Below, in pieces: positions 39,883 through 51,597 of a stretch of 64,000 nt of DNA. Under the pieces are notes generated by a model, which worked only from the letters and a program-made list of their open reading frames with translations, searched no databases and was not told where the DNA came from. The stretch is from Hirudo medicinalis (taxonomy: Eukaryota; Annelida; Clitellata; Hirudinida; Hirudinidae), in contig MPNW01000236.1 in the NCBI GenBank assembly GCA_011800805.1, positions 97,738-161,737 on the forward strand. The letters run 5' to 3'. The stretch's first letter is position 1; each line of letters begins with the position of its first letter. The translations under genes and the position numbers were made by a program.

Positions 39883-42678
39883 ATGTCTACTCACATTTTG
39901 ACTGTCACTGAAGATACTTTACTGGCTACTACATTAAATGAAGCTGGAAATAAACTCGTGATCGTGGATTTCTTCGCTACGTGGTAAACATTTGGGAAGC
40001 GTTTGATCACTTATGATAGCAGCTTGGGATGAAGATAGCATCCATATTTTGTATCGGTATTTGTATACTTTTTTAATTACAGGTGTGGGCCATGCGTCAG
40101 GATGAAACCGAAATTTAAGGAATTGGCTGAGAAATATAGTAGAGCCCAATTTATTGAAGTTGATGTTGACTTGTGCCCGGTAACCATTTTTTTTACTATA
40201 TTGCGTGCAGGTGAGCTCTAGGGGTTGCGCTACTGCATGTGACGGTAGTGGCGACTGTAATAATTTCTTATGTTCACAACCCCACATGGTTAGGGCACTA
40301 TGTATATATTAAAGCATTTAAAATGTGCCCTCACATACTCAAAGGATCAGTTAAATACAACGCAGTGTTTTAATGAGGAAAAATATTAATTTGGTATCAT
40401 GGCATTTGTAATTGCCAGGCTGAAAATTATTATATTTATGCATCTTGTATATTGTCAATAACAACACCTTTCTGATAACTTTCAATTCTGTTATTTATGA
40501 TTATTTAAGGAATCGGCCATGTTACACGGAGTGTCTGCAATGCCCACTTTCCTGTTTTTCCGTAATACCACAAAAATTGACACAGTAATGGGTGCTGACC
40601 CTGTAGGTTTGGAGGATAAGATTAAGAAGTGGTATGGGGACGAAGAAGAGGCAGATGATAGCACCATCGCCAAGGGACAGGTGATGATGAAGCCTAGTGC
40701 AATTCCTAGTGTGCCTTGTGCAATTCCTAGTGCGCCTTCTTGCACGCGTGTTGAGGTCAACCATAGTCACTTGTATTGGTATTATTTATATTGCCAAAAG
40801 CTATACTAACAACGGTGCCTTGTTGCAACAGAAGGTGCGACCTGTTCATCGGCTTTTAAGGATCCTTAAGTGGCCTATAACTGCTCTAAAGAAGACATTT
40901 AGGCGTCTGTTTCATCTAGATACGCGCTACAGACGACTGCCAAATACTGTAATTCAGCGATTGTGATTTGAAGAACAGTTTTAGAAGTTGTTGCTTTAAT
41001 CAAATGCGATGCTATTTTCAATTTGTTGTTTTCAATGTGTCATTTTAATGTATTTGAAAAATTATGCAAAATAATTTTATATTTGCTTTTGATGTCTTTT
41101 GGACTCCAGGTCCAAATCATTTTTGAACAAGAAATCACGATATATGGCATTCTTAATTCTTATTTTATGCTTGCAAATTTAAGACTTTCTGTATTAATTG
41201 CCAGATGGACCTTGTTGCTCTCATTGACAGCAAGGGATGCGAGTGCCTAAATGGTTCTAACAAAACTCCCTTCGAGAATGCTTTGAAGGTCGACGAGACT
41301 TACCTGGAGTCAGACTGCGATGAGCAGGTATGTAGATTTGAGTGCTTGGTTAAATAATGATTATAACTATTTGCTATTCACGACTGTTATACGCTTTATG
41401 TTAATTAGATATTAATATGTGTGATGACCATGCATTCTTGATTATAGCTGATCATGATGGTATCCTTCAACCAAGCTGTGAAGTTGCATTCATTGAAAAT
41501 CTATGGACCTGCAGGTGAATTATGACTTGAAGATTTCTAATAATTGTGTTTAAATAATACACCAAATATTATGACTAACAATTAAACAATATACCATAGT
41601 AATTATGGCATGCAGGTTGGCTTGGGATAGAGAGCTACATAAATGGTTAAAAAGAAGTGCCTCTGATGCTATGCATATGGCTCTATATAAATGAAATACA
41701 TTTACATGATTGATTCAAAATATTTCATTTTTTGAAACAGAAAATGGTCCGAAAACTGTAAAAATATTCCTGAACCAATCGAGGACACTTGATTTCGAAA
41801 GTGCTGAGCACATGGAACCAGTTCAAGAACTTCAGTGAGTTTCTGTACCAAATATTTTTTACGTTGGTAATGGTGGTCGTTATGGTGATGGTTTTGCAAT
41901 GTTGAACATGAATGTAATCACTTTTGCTATAGCAATGAGAATAGTGATGTTGGTGTGGTTGGTGTTTTCCATTTATCCAAAAATTTAATGAAGTGAATGG
42001 TTTTTTTCAGACTGACAAAGGAAGAACTGACCATGGGGTCCGTAACTCCTCTGAGATACGTCAAATTCCAGAATGTCAACAATATCACGGTGAGTGTCAT
42101 TTTTTGATTGTAAAACTTTGTTTTGTTCGTTGTTGTTGCTGGGACTATTCAATCCATCCTAGAATCACAATTTATGACTTGTAAGTGTATTTGTCATATT
42201 TTAATTGTTGAAATTCAAATGATGTTTCTTTTTATTAGCAGATTGTATAACTTATTGGTATAAAAGATGCTTGTGAAAGATATTTATTGATAATTTGTGT
42301 GTTTCTCTTCAGCTTTTTGTCAAGGACAACCAGGGAGGCATGGACACCACAAGGATCGATCACTTGTGTTTCATAGGGTGTCAGGCAGTATCAACTAACA
42401 TGTCTGACTTCAAGAGGGTAAGTAGTTTGTTCATTCACCTATTTAGAAAAAGCTTTGCTAATTTCGTGATCAATTAGTATCATTTAGTTTTCTTTTGTTC
42501 AAAACTTTTACAATTAGTAAACTCTTAATTGATTCAATTAATTTCTTTTGTATTAATTTGAACAATGCTGTAAAAAGTAAAGTTATGTGATTAGTGTAAC
42601 TTAGAGCCAACATTAATCAGATTCTTTAAATGTAAAATGTCCTTACAGGTGTCAGGGAAGAAAGGAGAGAGTCATTAG
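39883..42678 (+). CDS. TXNL1: Thioredoxin-like protein 1 (thioredoxin + PITH)
   Basis: Nine exons: 39883-39983, 40083-40179, 40510-40680, 41205-41327, 41448-41514, 41741-41834, 42011-42089, 42313-42417 and 42649-42678, total 288 residues (human 289). The thioredoxin domain has an intact CGPC active site, split by intron 1 just after Trp, and the MPTFLFFR cis-Pro strand. The C-terminal PITH domain runs from GCECLN and ESDCDEQL through [13 protein letters not shown] to the invariant end [20 protein letters not shown]1 is a redox-active cofactor of the 26S proteasome. Exons 5-9 and the 3' flank are duplicated downstream. Confidence 0.96.
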
Positions 42679-42724
42679 GAGTGAAAATTCTGGACTAATT
42701 TTGCTAGTAAAATCTGCTTCGTTA

Positions 42725-42730
42725 AATAAA
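42725..42730 (+). terminator. TXNL1 polyadenylation signal
   Basis: AATAAA lies 47 bases after the TXNL1 stop codon. Confidence 0.6.
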
Positions 42731-43102
42731 AATGATCTTGTAGTCCTGTTGAATTTATTTGTTTTGGAGTCTAGAAAAAGTCTTCTTAAATGGTGTATTA
42801 AATAGAACGCTTTAAAATCTTGGCTGAACTTAAGCTGAAGAATTGAACTTGGAGGAAGGCATGAAAATCATGACTTCGTTGAAGTAAGTGACTGGCGATC
42901 AATCAGCTGTTAGACGTTAGCTGTCACAGTTGCTATCGTTTTTCACATGGAAAGTACTTTTTGCGATTCCATAGATCGATCGAAACTGCGATAAATAGTG
43001 GAGTTACGCTTAATGATGTGTCTGATTAACAAGAGCACTTCCGGGAAGAAAGCTGATATAAATTTAAAGAAAGCGATAAGTGAAGAGAAAAAAAAGTCCT
43101 GT

Positions 43103-43241
43103 ATTTTATGGCGGTGACGTGGGCTTTTCCGAATATCACGAAAACAATGAAGTGTCCTCTCGTCTGTTCGAGGTAATCGATGGGGCATTTTTTTTTAAAT
43201 TTAAAAAGTCAACAATTTTACGGCAGTGACGTGAGCTTTCC
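43103..43241. repeat. Paired 28-bp motif containing TGACGT (copy A)
   Basis: Two copies of a motif TTTTAtGGCgGTGACGTG-GCTTTcC lie at 43103-43130 and 43214-43241, start to start 111 bp. Each includes a CRE-like TGACGT core. The pair recurs in the duplicated flank at 47030-47170. Its role is unknown. Confidence 0.75.
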
Positions 43242-43545
43242 TTATATGGCAGTAAAAAGGCTTTTCTCCAATCTGGCAAATGCATCAAAGAACGCTCGGT
43301 GTTTTCCTCGAATGTAAAAGTGTCAATATTCCGCTGCCGCCATGCGTGCAAGAATGCATTTTCGCGAAGCTAATTAGCTTAATAATAGTAATGTATTTAT
43401 TATTACATGTTATTAGAATTATACCTATATAATAAGTTAATATAAAATAGGTGATTTGTCATGGGCGAAGTAAATATTTTGGCAACGACCAATATGAAAT
43501 GTGACAATGGAATCCGTTATCTATGGTTCTTAGCATGGCCCAGCA

Positions 43546-43874
43546 TGGGCGGATCTAGAACACTTTGGCGGGGGGGGGGGCGCACACTTGAACCTAGTCA
43601 CGCCTAAATCGCTTGTTGATGCAAATATCAGCCGGCGGATATGTTATAGCCATTTTGCTTATAATTGTACTTTTGAACCTTTAACAAATTAATTTAAAAA
43701 ATTCAAATTTATTCAAAGTAAAAGTTTTATAAAAAGTAAGACGATGTGAACCTAATCTACAAATTTAAAAAAAAAATTAAAATTACAAATTAAATTGGTA
43801 ACTTTTGTCTCTGATGGTATTTCAATATCTTGATTTATGTTCATAAGATATAGTCCATTGGTCATAAGCTTGGT
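43546..43874. mobile_element. Probable mobile-element fragment at the duplication junction
   Basis: Copy A stops matching copy B at AGCAT (about 43535), where sequence beginning CATGGGCGGATCTAG with a G-run and CGCAC starts. GGCGGATC-type termini followed by G-runs occur in many hAT-derived elements. I cannot define the other end or a target duplication, so this is a weak call. Confidence 0.3.
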
Positions 43875-43987
43875 CACTTCTTAAATACTGATTATAATCA
43901 TTTGCTAGTTATAACTGTTGGTTATAAGCTAGTTACTTTAATTAGATATTAATATTATGTGTGATGACCATGCATTCTTGATTATAG

Positions 43988-46138
43988 CTGATCATGATGG
44001 TATCCTTCACCCGAGCTGTGAAGTTGCATTCATTGAAAATCCATGGACCCAAAGGTAAATTATGACTCGATGATTTTTAATAATTATGTTTAAATAATAC
44101 ACCAAATATTATGACTAACAATTAAACAATATTCCATAGTTATTATGATTGATGGCTCTTTTTATCACATCCTTATCATATTATAAAGATTTGGTCTTGC
44201 TTTTGGTATCTTAGGCCGCATAACTGACTTTGGAAATAAGAGATTATCAATAATTTCTTTATAAGGAAATTTTATTTAAAATATTTCATTTTTTAAAACA
44301 GAAAATGGTCCGAAAACTGTAAAAATATTCCTGAACCAACCGACGACACTTGATTTCGAAAGTGCCGAGCACATGGAACCAGTTCAAGAACTTCAGTGAG
44401 TCGAGTTTCTGCACCCGATTGTGGTGATGGTTTTACAATGTACATTTACATGCATGTACTTAATCACTTGTTATGGCATTGAAAATGGTGTTGCTGATGA
44501 CGTTGTCTTCCATGAATGTAATGAAGTGAATGGTGTTTTCCAGACTGACGAAGGAAGATCTGACGATGAATTCCATAATCCCTCTGAAATACGTCAAATT
44601 CCAGAAAGTCAGCAACATCACGGTGAGGAGTATTTTTTGTTTCGTTCTTTTTATATTGCTATGCTTGTTCAATTCATCCTAGTATCACTTTTTATAATTT
44701 ATAAATTTATTTATAATTTGTTAGTTATTGAAATCCAAATAATGTTTTTTCATGTCATTAATGAGATTGCATAACTTGTTGGTACAAATGATTTGTGTGA
44801 CTTTTCTCTTCAACTTTTTGTCAAGGACAACCAGGGAGGCAAGGATACCACAGTGATCAATTACTTGTGCTTCTTAGAGTGTTGGTCATCCAGTACCATA
44901 GGAGTGCAGTTTTAAAATTTAAAATGTTTTTTTTTTATATTTCAAGGGGAAAAACAACATTTTTTGAGATTTTTATGATATTTGTATTTTTCAAACTTTG
45001 GTCTCTACTTCTTATTGTTACTGTTTTATGTAAAGCGCTATAGCAATGCTGGCAAGAGAGAGAGTCCACGGCCATATCTCGTTCGCTAGCAAATGGTCTG
45101 AATCTTTCAATGAATGATCTTGGCAAACTGACAGGTTTGTATTGTTACAAAATCATCCGTTATTGTTAAATAACTTAAAAGGAGTTATAAATTCTTGTAA
45201 ATACTGAAACCAAAATTTCATCCAACAAAAACACATTAAACTCCCAACATTGAAACTCGCATTCAAAACTAGACGTGGTTCCAATTTGTTTTGAATGTTT
45301 GGAACAAAACAAAACATGAATTGCAACAATTGCCAAGAGGTAACCATTTTGAATTCATAGTGCCTAAATTACTTCTCTCCGAACAAGTACAAAAGGCAAT
45401 GCAGCGCTATCACGTAGAACAAGTTTTTGTTTAAATAATACATAAAGCTGCTCACATACTGGCATATTGACAAACCATTCCTCAATGAAGAAGTTCTAGT
45501 TAAAGTCTAGTTGATAATTGGATTACTGAGCAATCTTGCAAAACAATCGAATATGAATGCTTCCGAAGCTGTGGCTGAGATTATCGACACAAAAAACGAA
45601 AAAAAATCAACAAAAGCCACGACCAATATGTCTGACTTCAAGAGGGAAAGAACTTGCTGTTCATTCACCTATTTAGAAAAACTTTGATAAGTGCACCATC
45701 GGTTAGTATCATTTAGTTTTCTCTTGCGCAAAAATTTCACAACTAAAAAAATCTCTTGAAATTAATTCATTTAAATTCAAGATTAAATAAAAATTTTGGC
45801 AGTGCTGTAAATAGTATAATTATATGTGTTAGTATAACTTATAGGCGACAGGTCAAATTTTTCAAATGCAAAATGTCCTTATGTACAAAATGTTGGGGGT
45901 TCTAACCCCCCAAAATTTTTAAATAAACAAAAAGTCGATAAATATATTTTTTTTAACTGGTTTTAATTATCGATATCTCGATATTTAACAAAATGTATCG
46001 TCATAACATTAGAAAAATCATCTCTGAAAAAGATAAAAACCTAAGAAAAAGGCCTTCAAAAATCGAAATTCCCGCCGAAAAAAAGTTTGAGTGCGACCCT
46101 GCTTGCAGGTGTCCGGGAAGAAAGGATAGGGTCATTAG
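43988..46138 (+). pseudogene. TXNL1 exons 5-9 pseudogene
   Basis: Copies of exon 5 (43988-44054), exon 6 (44302-44395), exon 7 (44544-44622), exon 8 in two pieces (about 44814-44884 and 45628-45653) and exon 9 (46109-46129) are recognisable, with introns, so it arose by DNA duplication and not retrotransposition. Exons 5-7 keep open frames and splice sites with exactly the parental lengths. Damage: the exon 8 acceptor AG is now AA (tcttcaac), about 740 bp of foreign sequence interrupts exon 8, and exon 9 has GAG replaced by TAG (AAAGGATAG). The thioredoxin domain and promoter were not copied. It cannot make a working PITH domain. Confidence 0.9.
44885..45627. mobile_element. Insertion of about 740 bp in the TXNL1 pseudogene
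   Basis: Present in copy B and absent at the corresponding exon 8 position of copy A. AT-rich; no transposase frame or convincing inverted termini seen. The minus frames at 44935-45126 and 45153-45347 are short and unsupported. Its nature is unknown. Confidence 0.5.
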
Positions 46139-46279
46139 GAGTGAAAATTCTAGAATAATTTTGTGGGTAAAATCTGCTTAAATATAAATATAAATATTGT
46201 TAAATAATATTGTTAAATAATATTTATATTTAATAAATATAAAAGATCCTGTAGTCCTGATTGATTTTTGATGACTTGT

Positions 46280-46366
46280 TTTTGCATTGTAGCCGATCTT
46301 TTGAGTGCGTTATGAATCCGAATGGGATGTGAAGGCACGCTCTTTAATCGTTCTACCATTTACATA
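46280..46366. repeat. Dispersed repeat, copy 2 (insertion in duplication B)
   Basis: Matches 19785-19880 through CTTTTGAGTGCG, AATGGGATGTGAAGGCAC and CTACCATTTACATAG. Copy A lacks it at the matching site (before TTTTGGAGTCTA), so it inserted after the duplication. Confidence 0.75.
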
Positions 46367-47029
46367 GTTTTGGAGTCTAATAAGGACTGAGTACACAATG
46401 CTGAGTAGGATTGCATCTCAACATGTCTTTGTAGTGACCGTCAGCACATCCCTACTTTCTTCTTGAAGTGAGAGTTGTTCACCTGGTAGAGAGCGTTTAG
46501 ACATTTGACATTTGGTGTACAAGCGTTTTGGTTTAATAAGTTTGTATTTCAAATATGGTTAAGTATCGCTTATTTACAAGTAGCGAGAAATACAAAAAGT
46601 GGCGCTGTCGACAGCATTGTACGGTCTTGATTTGGTGTATTGAATAGCCTAACACTTTAAATCTTTTGCGGAGCAAAAGCTGAAGAATTGCTTTTGGGGA
46701 AGGTTTGTAAGAACATGACTTTTTTCCCCCCGGTGTAACACTTCATTTACTAGTAATTTAAAGTAAATGAACATCAAATAATAAAATAAAACGAAAAAAA
46801 ACAAAACAAACTTATTTCGTCGAAGTAAATAACTGGCGATCATTCCGGTCAGCTGTCATTGGCGTTACAATTGAAACTTTTTACGATTCTTTTTCTCGAA
46901 GAACGATCAAAACTACGATCAAAAAGGGAATTACACTTAATGCTGTGTCGGATTAGGAATAGCATTTCCGGGAAGAAAGCTGTTGAAAATTTAAAGAAAG
47001 CGACAAGTGAAAAGAGAAAAAAGTCCTGT

Positions 47030-47170
47030 GTTTTATGGCGGTGACGTGAGCTCCTCCGAAGATCACGAAAACAATGGAGAAGTGTCTTCTCGTCTGCTCG
47101 AGGTAATCGAGGGCGCATTTTTTTTAAATTTAAAAAGTCAACAATTTTATGGCGGTGACGTGAGCTTTCC
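47030..47170. repeat. Paired TGACGT motif (copy B)
   Basis: Motifs lie at 47030-47057 and 47143-47170, start to start 113 bp, homologous to 43103-43241. Both TGACGT cores are intact although the surrounding sequence has diverged. Confidence 0.75.
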
Positions 47171-47465
47171 GGCTAGATGGCAGTAAAAAAGCTTTTCTCT
47201 AGTCTGGCTAATGCATCAAAGAACGCTCGGTGTTTTCATCGAATGTAAAAGTCTCAATGTTCCACTGTAGCCATGCGTGCAAGAATGCATTTTTGCGAAG
47301 CTAATTAGCTTAATAATAACAATGAATTTAATATGACATTTTGCTAAAATTATACATATATAATAAGTTAATATAAAATAGGTGATTTGTCATGGGCGAA
47401 GTAAATATATTGCAACGATCAAAGAAATATGACAATGGAATCCGCTATCTATGATACTCAGCATC

Positions 47466-48334
47466 TCCCATAACGGATAGCCCTTCAGTAAATATACTTT
47501 GCACCGCAATTACCCGCGATGGGGATAATCCATCGCCATAAATTATTCTCCTTTTTAATGGTTTTTAGGGAAGAAATTTATTCAAAGGAAGCAATCATCT
47601 GAAAGAATCTTTAGGCTCCTAATGAGAACATCGCTCATACGATAATTGGAATCTTTGGCTTTGATGGATGAGTGAAAATTTAAAGTCTGGGCTGAAGTTT
47701 TACGCTTCCAAACGTGATGCGATCCTCGATATTACTATTTGCATTTGAATAAATCATTACGCCGGATGTCCAGCGACCAAATTAATGATGAACATTTAAA
47801 AAAAATTTTTTTAAATTCTAAATATTCAAATATTAAAACCGAAGAGCATCACATCGAATCACATCGACATCGAACTTACAAATTGCAACTTTCATCTGCT
47901 TGTCATTTTTAAATTGCTGTCTCTAGAGGATCTAAAGTCGGCGAAACATTTTTTGAAAATATCTGGATCTGGTTATTTTGTCAGATACTAAATTGCCAAC
48001 ACGACAGTGACGTAATTTGGAACAGGGGAGGCAACGTCCCCTCCTCCTTGATTCCTGCCGCCCCTGACTTTTGGCGAGAAGCCAAAAAATGTCACTCCAT
48101 CAAGTTGTGCGAAGTTTGCCCTCCCTGAAAAGAACTGAATTGGAACAACAGTAAACAAAAACAAAAAAAAACAGGAAGAAAGTGGATGGAAAATTAAAGG
48201 AATAACAGAAAGGATAAATGCACAAAGTATGTGAAAGAAGTATGTTCATTAAAACGACCAGTGTCCGTCGGGAGAGATATGGATGAGAGATTAGAGAGGG
48301 GACTCAACAGACCGGTCCACGAGGCGCTTCTGAA
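47466..48334. other. Spacer between duplication B and the LRR gene
   Basis: No gene. At about 48005-48070 there is GC-rich sequence (CAGTGACGTAATTTGG, CCGCCCCTGAC) foreign to the AT-rich context and possibly a MITE fragment. An A-rich stretch follows. Confidence 0.5.
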
Positions 48335-48342
48335 TATAAAAG
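48335..48342 (+). promoter_or_regulatory. TATA box of the LRR gene
   Basis: TATAAAAG lies about 500 bp before the LRR protein ATG, with GC-richer flanks (GAGGCGCTTC on the left, GGCGGCTGG on the right). Transcription would start near 48360-48370. Supported by motif and position only. Confidence 0.45.
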
Positions 48343-48366
48343 AGGCGGCTGGTCAAGAAACTCCCC

Positions 48367-48558
48367 ATGCGATGGATTCCACTTTTAACCTACGAAAACG
48401 AGGATAACGATTATATGGAAATTGTTTGTGAAAGTGAATTTAAAGTGAAGTTAATTTCAGAAAACAAGCTACGTGATGTAAAGTATTATAACAAGATATT
48501 TCCACGTCTCACTGAGCAAGAAATATTTCGAGCTGCTTTGGACAACTTCAAAAAGTAA
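48367..48558 (+). CDS. 63-codon upstream ORF in the LRR gene leader
   Basis: ATG at 48367 opens 63 codons (begins MRWIPLL, ends DNFKK) ending 276 bases before the main start. It lies 25 bases past the TATA box, so it may or may not be inside the transcript. If it is, it is an upstream ORF that would limit translation of the main frame. No family is recognised. Confidence 0.3.
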   Translation: MRWIPLLTYENEDNDYMEIVCESEFKVKLISENKLRDVKYYNKIFPRLTEQEIFRAALDNFKK

Positions 48559-48833
48559 CCTTGAGATCTCGTGATTCCAACATACAAAAAACTACTAATT
48601 AAAAAAAAAATAAAAATAAAAATAATAATAAGGACGTGGTCAATAAAACAACTTAGCGCTTCATAAATCTTCAGCAGAGACGAGGAGGAAGACAAGGATT
48701 TTGTTTCGTTTTCTCCCAGGAAAAGGAACTAATTTCTTCTCAGAAGAAGGATAAATTCTTGTCCGACCGAGCAGAACAAAGAACAAAACATAATAAAAAT
48801 AAAAATAAAAGACAAACTCGAACTGAAAAAGAC

Positions 48834-51542
48834 ATGAGACACTCAAGTTGGACCTCGGAAATCGTTCGAGCTTTCTCAGTCTTAGTCCTCATCTCCTGCA
48901 GACTGATGTCTCGCTGTAGTGGACAAGACTTCGAGACCGGCGTCATCGAGGACAAGTGGTGTCCGCCGCAGTGCGACTGCTTCAACTACTTCGAGACTGT
49001 CGACTGCAGCCGGAGGAGTCTTGCTTTCCTTCCGAGGCAGTCTCGAGCCACGAGGCGCCTCTACCTGGAAAGCAATCAGCTGGAAGAGATCCCGGAAAAT
49101 GCCTTCAGCACCGTTGACAAGCTCTCCGTTCTGATCTTGGAGAACAATCGACTGGCTTTCCTCTCGACGGCTAGTTTTTGCAATCTGAACGAACTCCAGG
49201 AATTAGACGTTGGATCGAACCAGTTGACCCTCTTCAAAGTTCAACTTACCCCCGATCAAACCCTTCTTGACAGCTGGTACCAGAGCTCTCAGGAGGGTAG
49301 CACCCCCCGTGCCAAATTGGAGCGAGACACGTCATTATCGCATTCATCGTCGCAGCTCGATGCCAATCATGATTTCCTGAATCCGTCAGGTGTGGATTAT
49401 TTGGATTCCAAAATTTATCTCGATACGAATCAAACCAGCGAAGCGTCGAACGAAAGCTCCGCCTCGAGCGGCGCCATGCCAGCGCCTCCGGGTTCGAATC
49501 CTGCTCGCGACTTCGTCAGCTTCTCGCAGTTCAACTACGAGGGATCGAATGCAGACGACGCCAACAGAAACTACGATGACTTCCTTTCGGATAGAATCAC
49601 TTCCAGGGCCACTGAGTGCAAAGCAAAGATGCTCCGGGAAATCAACCTGAGCCACAATCAGCTGAGATCCATACCATACGGCTTAGCCTGGTTTGCCCCC
49701 AACCTGGAGATTCTCAATTTGGCTTACAACCAAATAACGACGGCAAAGTTGGACTCCAGCTATTCGCTTATGACGTCACTGCGCTACCTGGACTTAAGTA
49801 GGAACGACATCAGGCACCTCAAGCAGAACGATTTTGAAGCCTTCAAGATGAGCAGAAAGTCTTCTCTGGAGACCATCAATCTGAGTGACTGCGGTCTCCT
49901 TCAGATCGACCCTCTGACATTTTGCGGCCTCAATTCCTTGACCTCTTTGACCCTGGCGAGAAGTCTCGTCAACAAGACCCTGCTCGAGGTCGTCTTCTCT
50001 TCTTTCCCAGCAGACAACAAGATGACGCGTCTGGATCTGAGTGAAACCTTCCTGACAAACCTCACGGTGAGGATGGTCAGTAATTTCAAGAACCTGGTGA
50101 GCTTGCTAGCCTCCTACTGCGATCTCGAGCTCATTGAGTCCGGAGTCTTCGAGTCCCTGCCGAATCTCGAGACTCTGCACCTAGAAGGGGGTCAGTTGAC
50201 GAGGCTGCCGAACGTTTCCGCTCTCAGGAAACTGAGACGCCTTAGCCTGCACCTGAATCAGATGAGCGAGTTGAGTCTGAGCGGAATAACCGGCCTCGAG
50301 TACATCGACCTTAGCTACAACAAATTCTCCAGTCTGAGAGCAGGCTGGATCAGCGTCTCTGATCAAATAGCGCAGTTGAACATCAGCCACAACCAGCTCA
50401 CCTCCATCAACAGCGACTTCTTTACATCCAGCATCTCTTCCATCTCGACATTGGATCTCTCCCATAACGCCCTCTCCATGCTCAACACGCTCGGCTCGTT
50501 AAAAGTCACAAACATGGATGTCTCCCATAACCGACTCTCCGCTATCGACGATTCCTTCTTTGATGTACTCCATCAGACCCTGACCAACCTTGATCTCAGC
50601 TCGAATCAGTTCACTCAGTTCAGGTCGGTATTCAAGAGCTTTCATCAACTCCAGACGCTCAGCCTGGCCAGCAACAAACTGGGCGGAGCTTCAAGGGCGG
50701 CAAACTCGGCAACCTCATGGAAAGTCTCCAACTTCTTCAAGTCCTTGATCTCTCCTACAATGGAATCAGCGTCCTTCACGCGGAGCACCTGTTGCCCCTT
50801 CGACACCTGAGCACCCTCCTGCTCCAGGGGAATCAGATCAGAGACATCCGGGACACAGGCCTGGAGAGCATGAGGGTCCTCGCCAAACTGGTCGTCTCTG
50901 GAAATCAGCTGCACACACTGGACGCTCAGGTTTTCGAGCTTGAATTATTTTGTGGGTGTAAAAGTAATTGCTCTGCCGATGTGAATGATTTATGTTAATG
51001 AACACGTAATTCAATAACATTTGATGACGGTGGTGATAATAATAATAATAATAATAATAAAAATAATAATAATTATTATAATTTGTTCTAATTTAAAAAT
51101 AACATTATTTACACGGGGCTGGCTTTATTGATTATCAATAATATGACAACGCAACTAGATATGTTAATGAAATCGTGCTGACAAGTTGGATTGATCATGG
51201 ACATGGAATGATCATGGACATGGAATGATCATGGACAAGTCATCACGAGATCTTGTCACGTCGTTTGTAGTTTGTTGAAGTCGTCGTTCTTCTAATTCAA
51301 TTGCACTTTTCACATTTCTTACTTTTAAATTTATATTTTATTTATTTATTTTATATACAAAATAATTTGATTATTAAGTTTTTGAATTTAAAAAGAACAA
51401 AAAAAAAACAAGTTTAATTTTCGAATTCCTTGGAAATGCTGCCGAAGACATTTCCAAGGTGAAACAGAAGAGCACAAATGTTTCGTTCTTGATGAATGCG
51501 ATTCATTTTTCCAAATTTTCAACTCCCGTCACCCCTCTCCCT

Positions 51543-51597
<55 letters not shown>

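Larger units (their letters stand above)
41345..43545. repeat. Segmental duplication, copy A
   Basis: From intron 4 of TXNL1 to about 43545, this segment recurs at 43875-47465 in the same orientation. It contains functional TXNL1 exons 5-9 and about 870 bp of 3' flank ending near ATCCGTTATCTATGGTTCTT. Similarity is high in exons and moderate in introns. Confidence 0.88.
43875..47465. repeat. Segmental duplication, copy B
   Basis: Direct-orientation copy of 41345-43545, longer because of at least three insertions (about 44885-45623, about 45880-46105 and about 46280-46366). It ends near AATCCGCTATCTATGATACT, matching the end of copy A. Confidence 0.88.

Noticed and set aside
40697..40966. 89-codon hydrophobic/basic frame in TXNL1 intron 3
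   Set aside because: Begins in a short duplicated GCAATTCCTAGTG stretch, has no splice sites of its own and no family; treated as intron.
46859..47118. Frames on both strands over the duplicated TXNL1 flank (also 42943-43351)
   Set aside because: Not preserved as the same frame between the two duplicates (stops differ), which argues against protein coding.
49491..49501. Exact tRNA B-box GGTTCGAATCC
   Set aside because: Lies inside the LRR coding exon with no A box or foldable acceptor stem nearby; coincidence.
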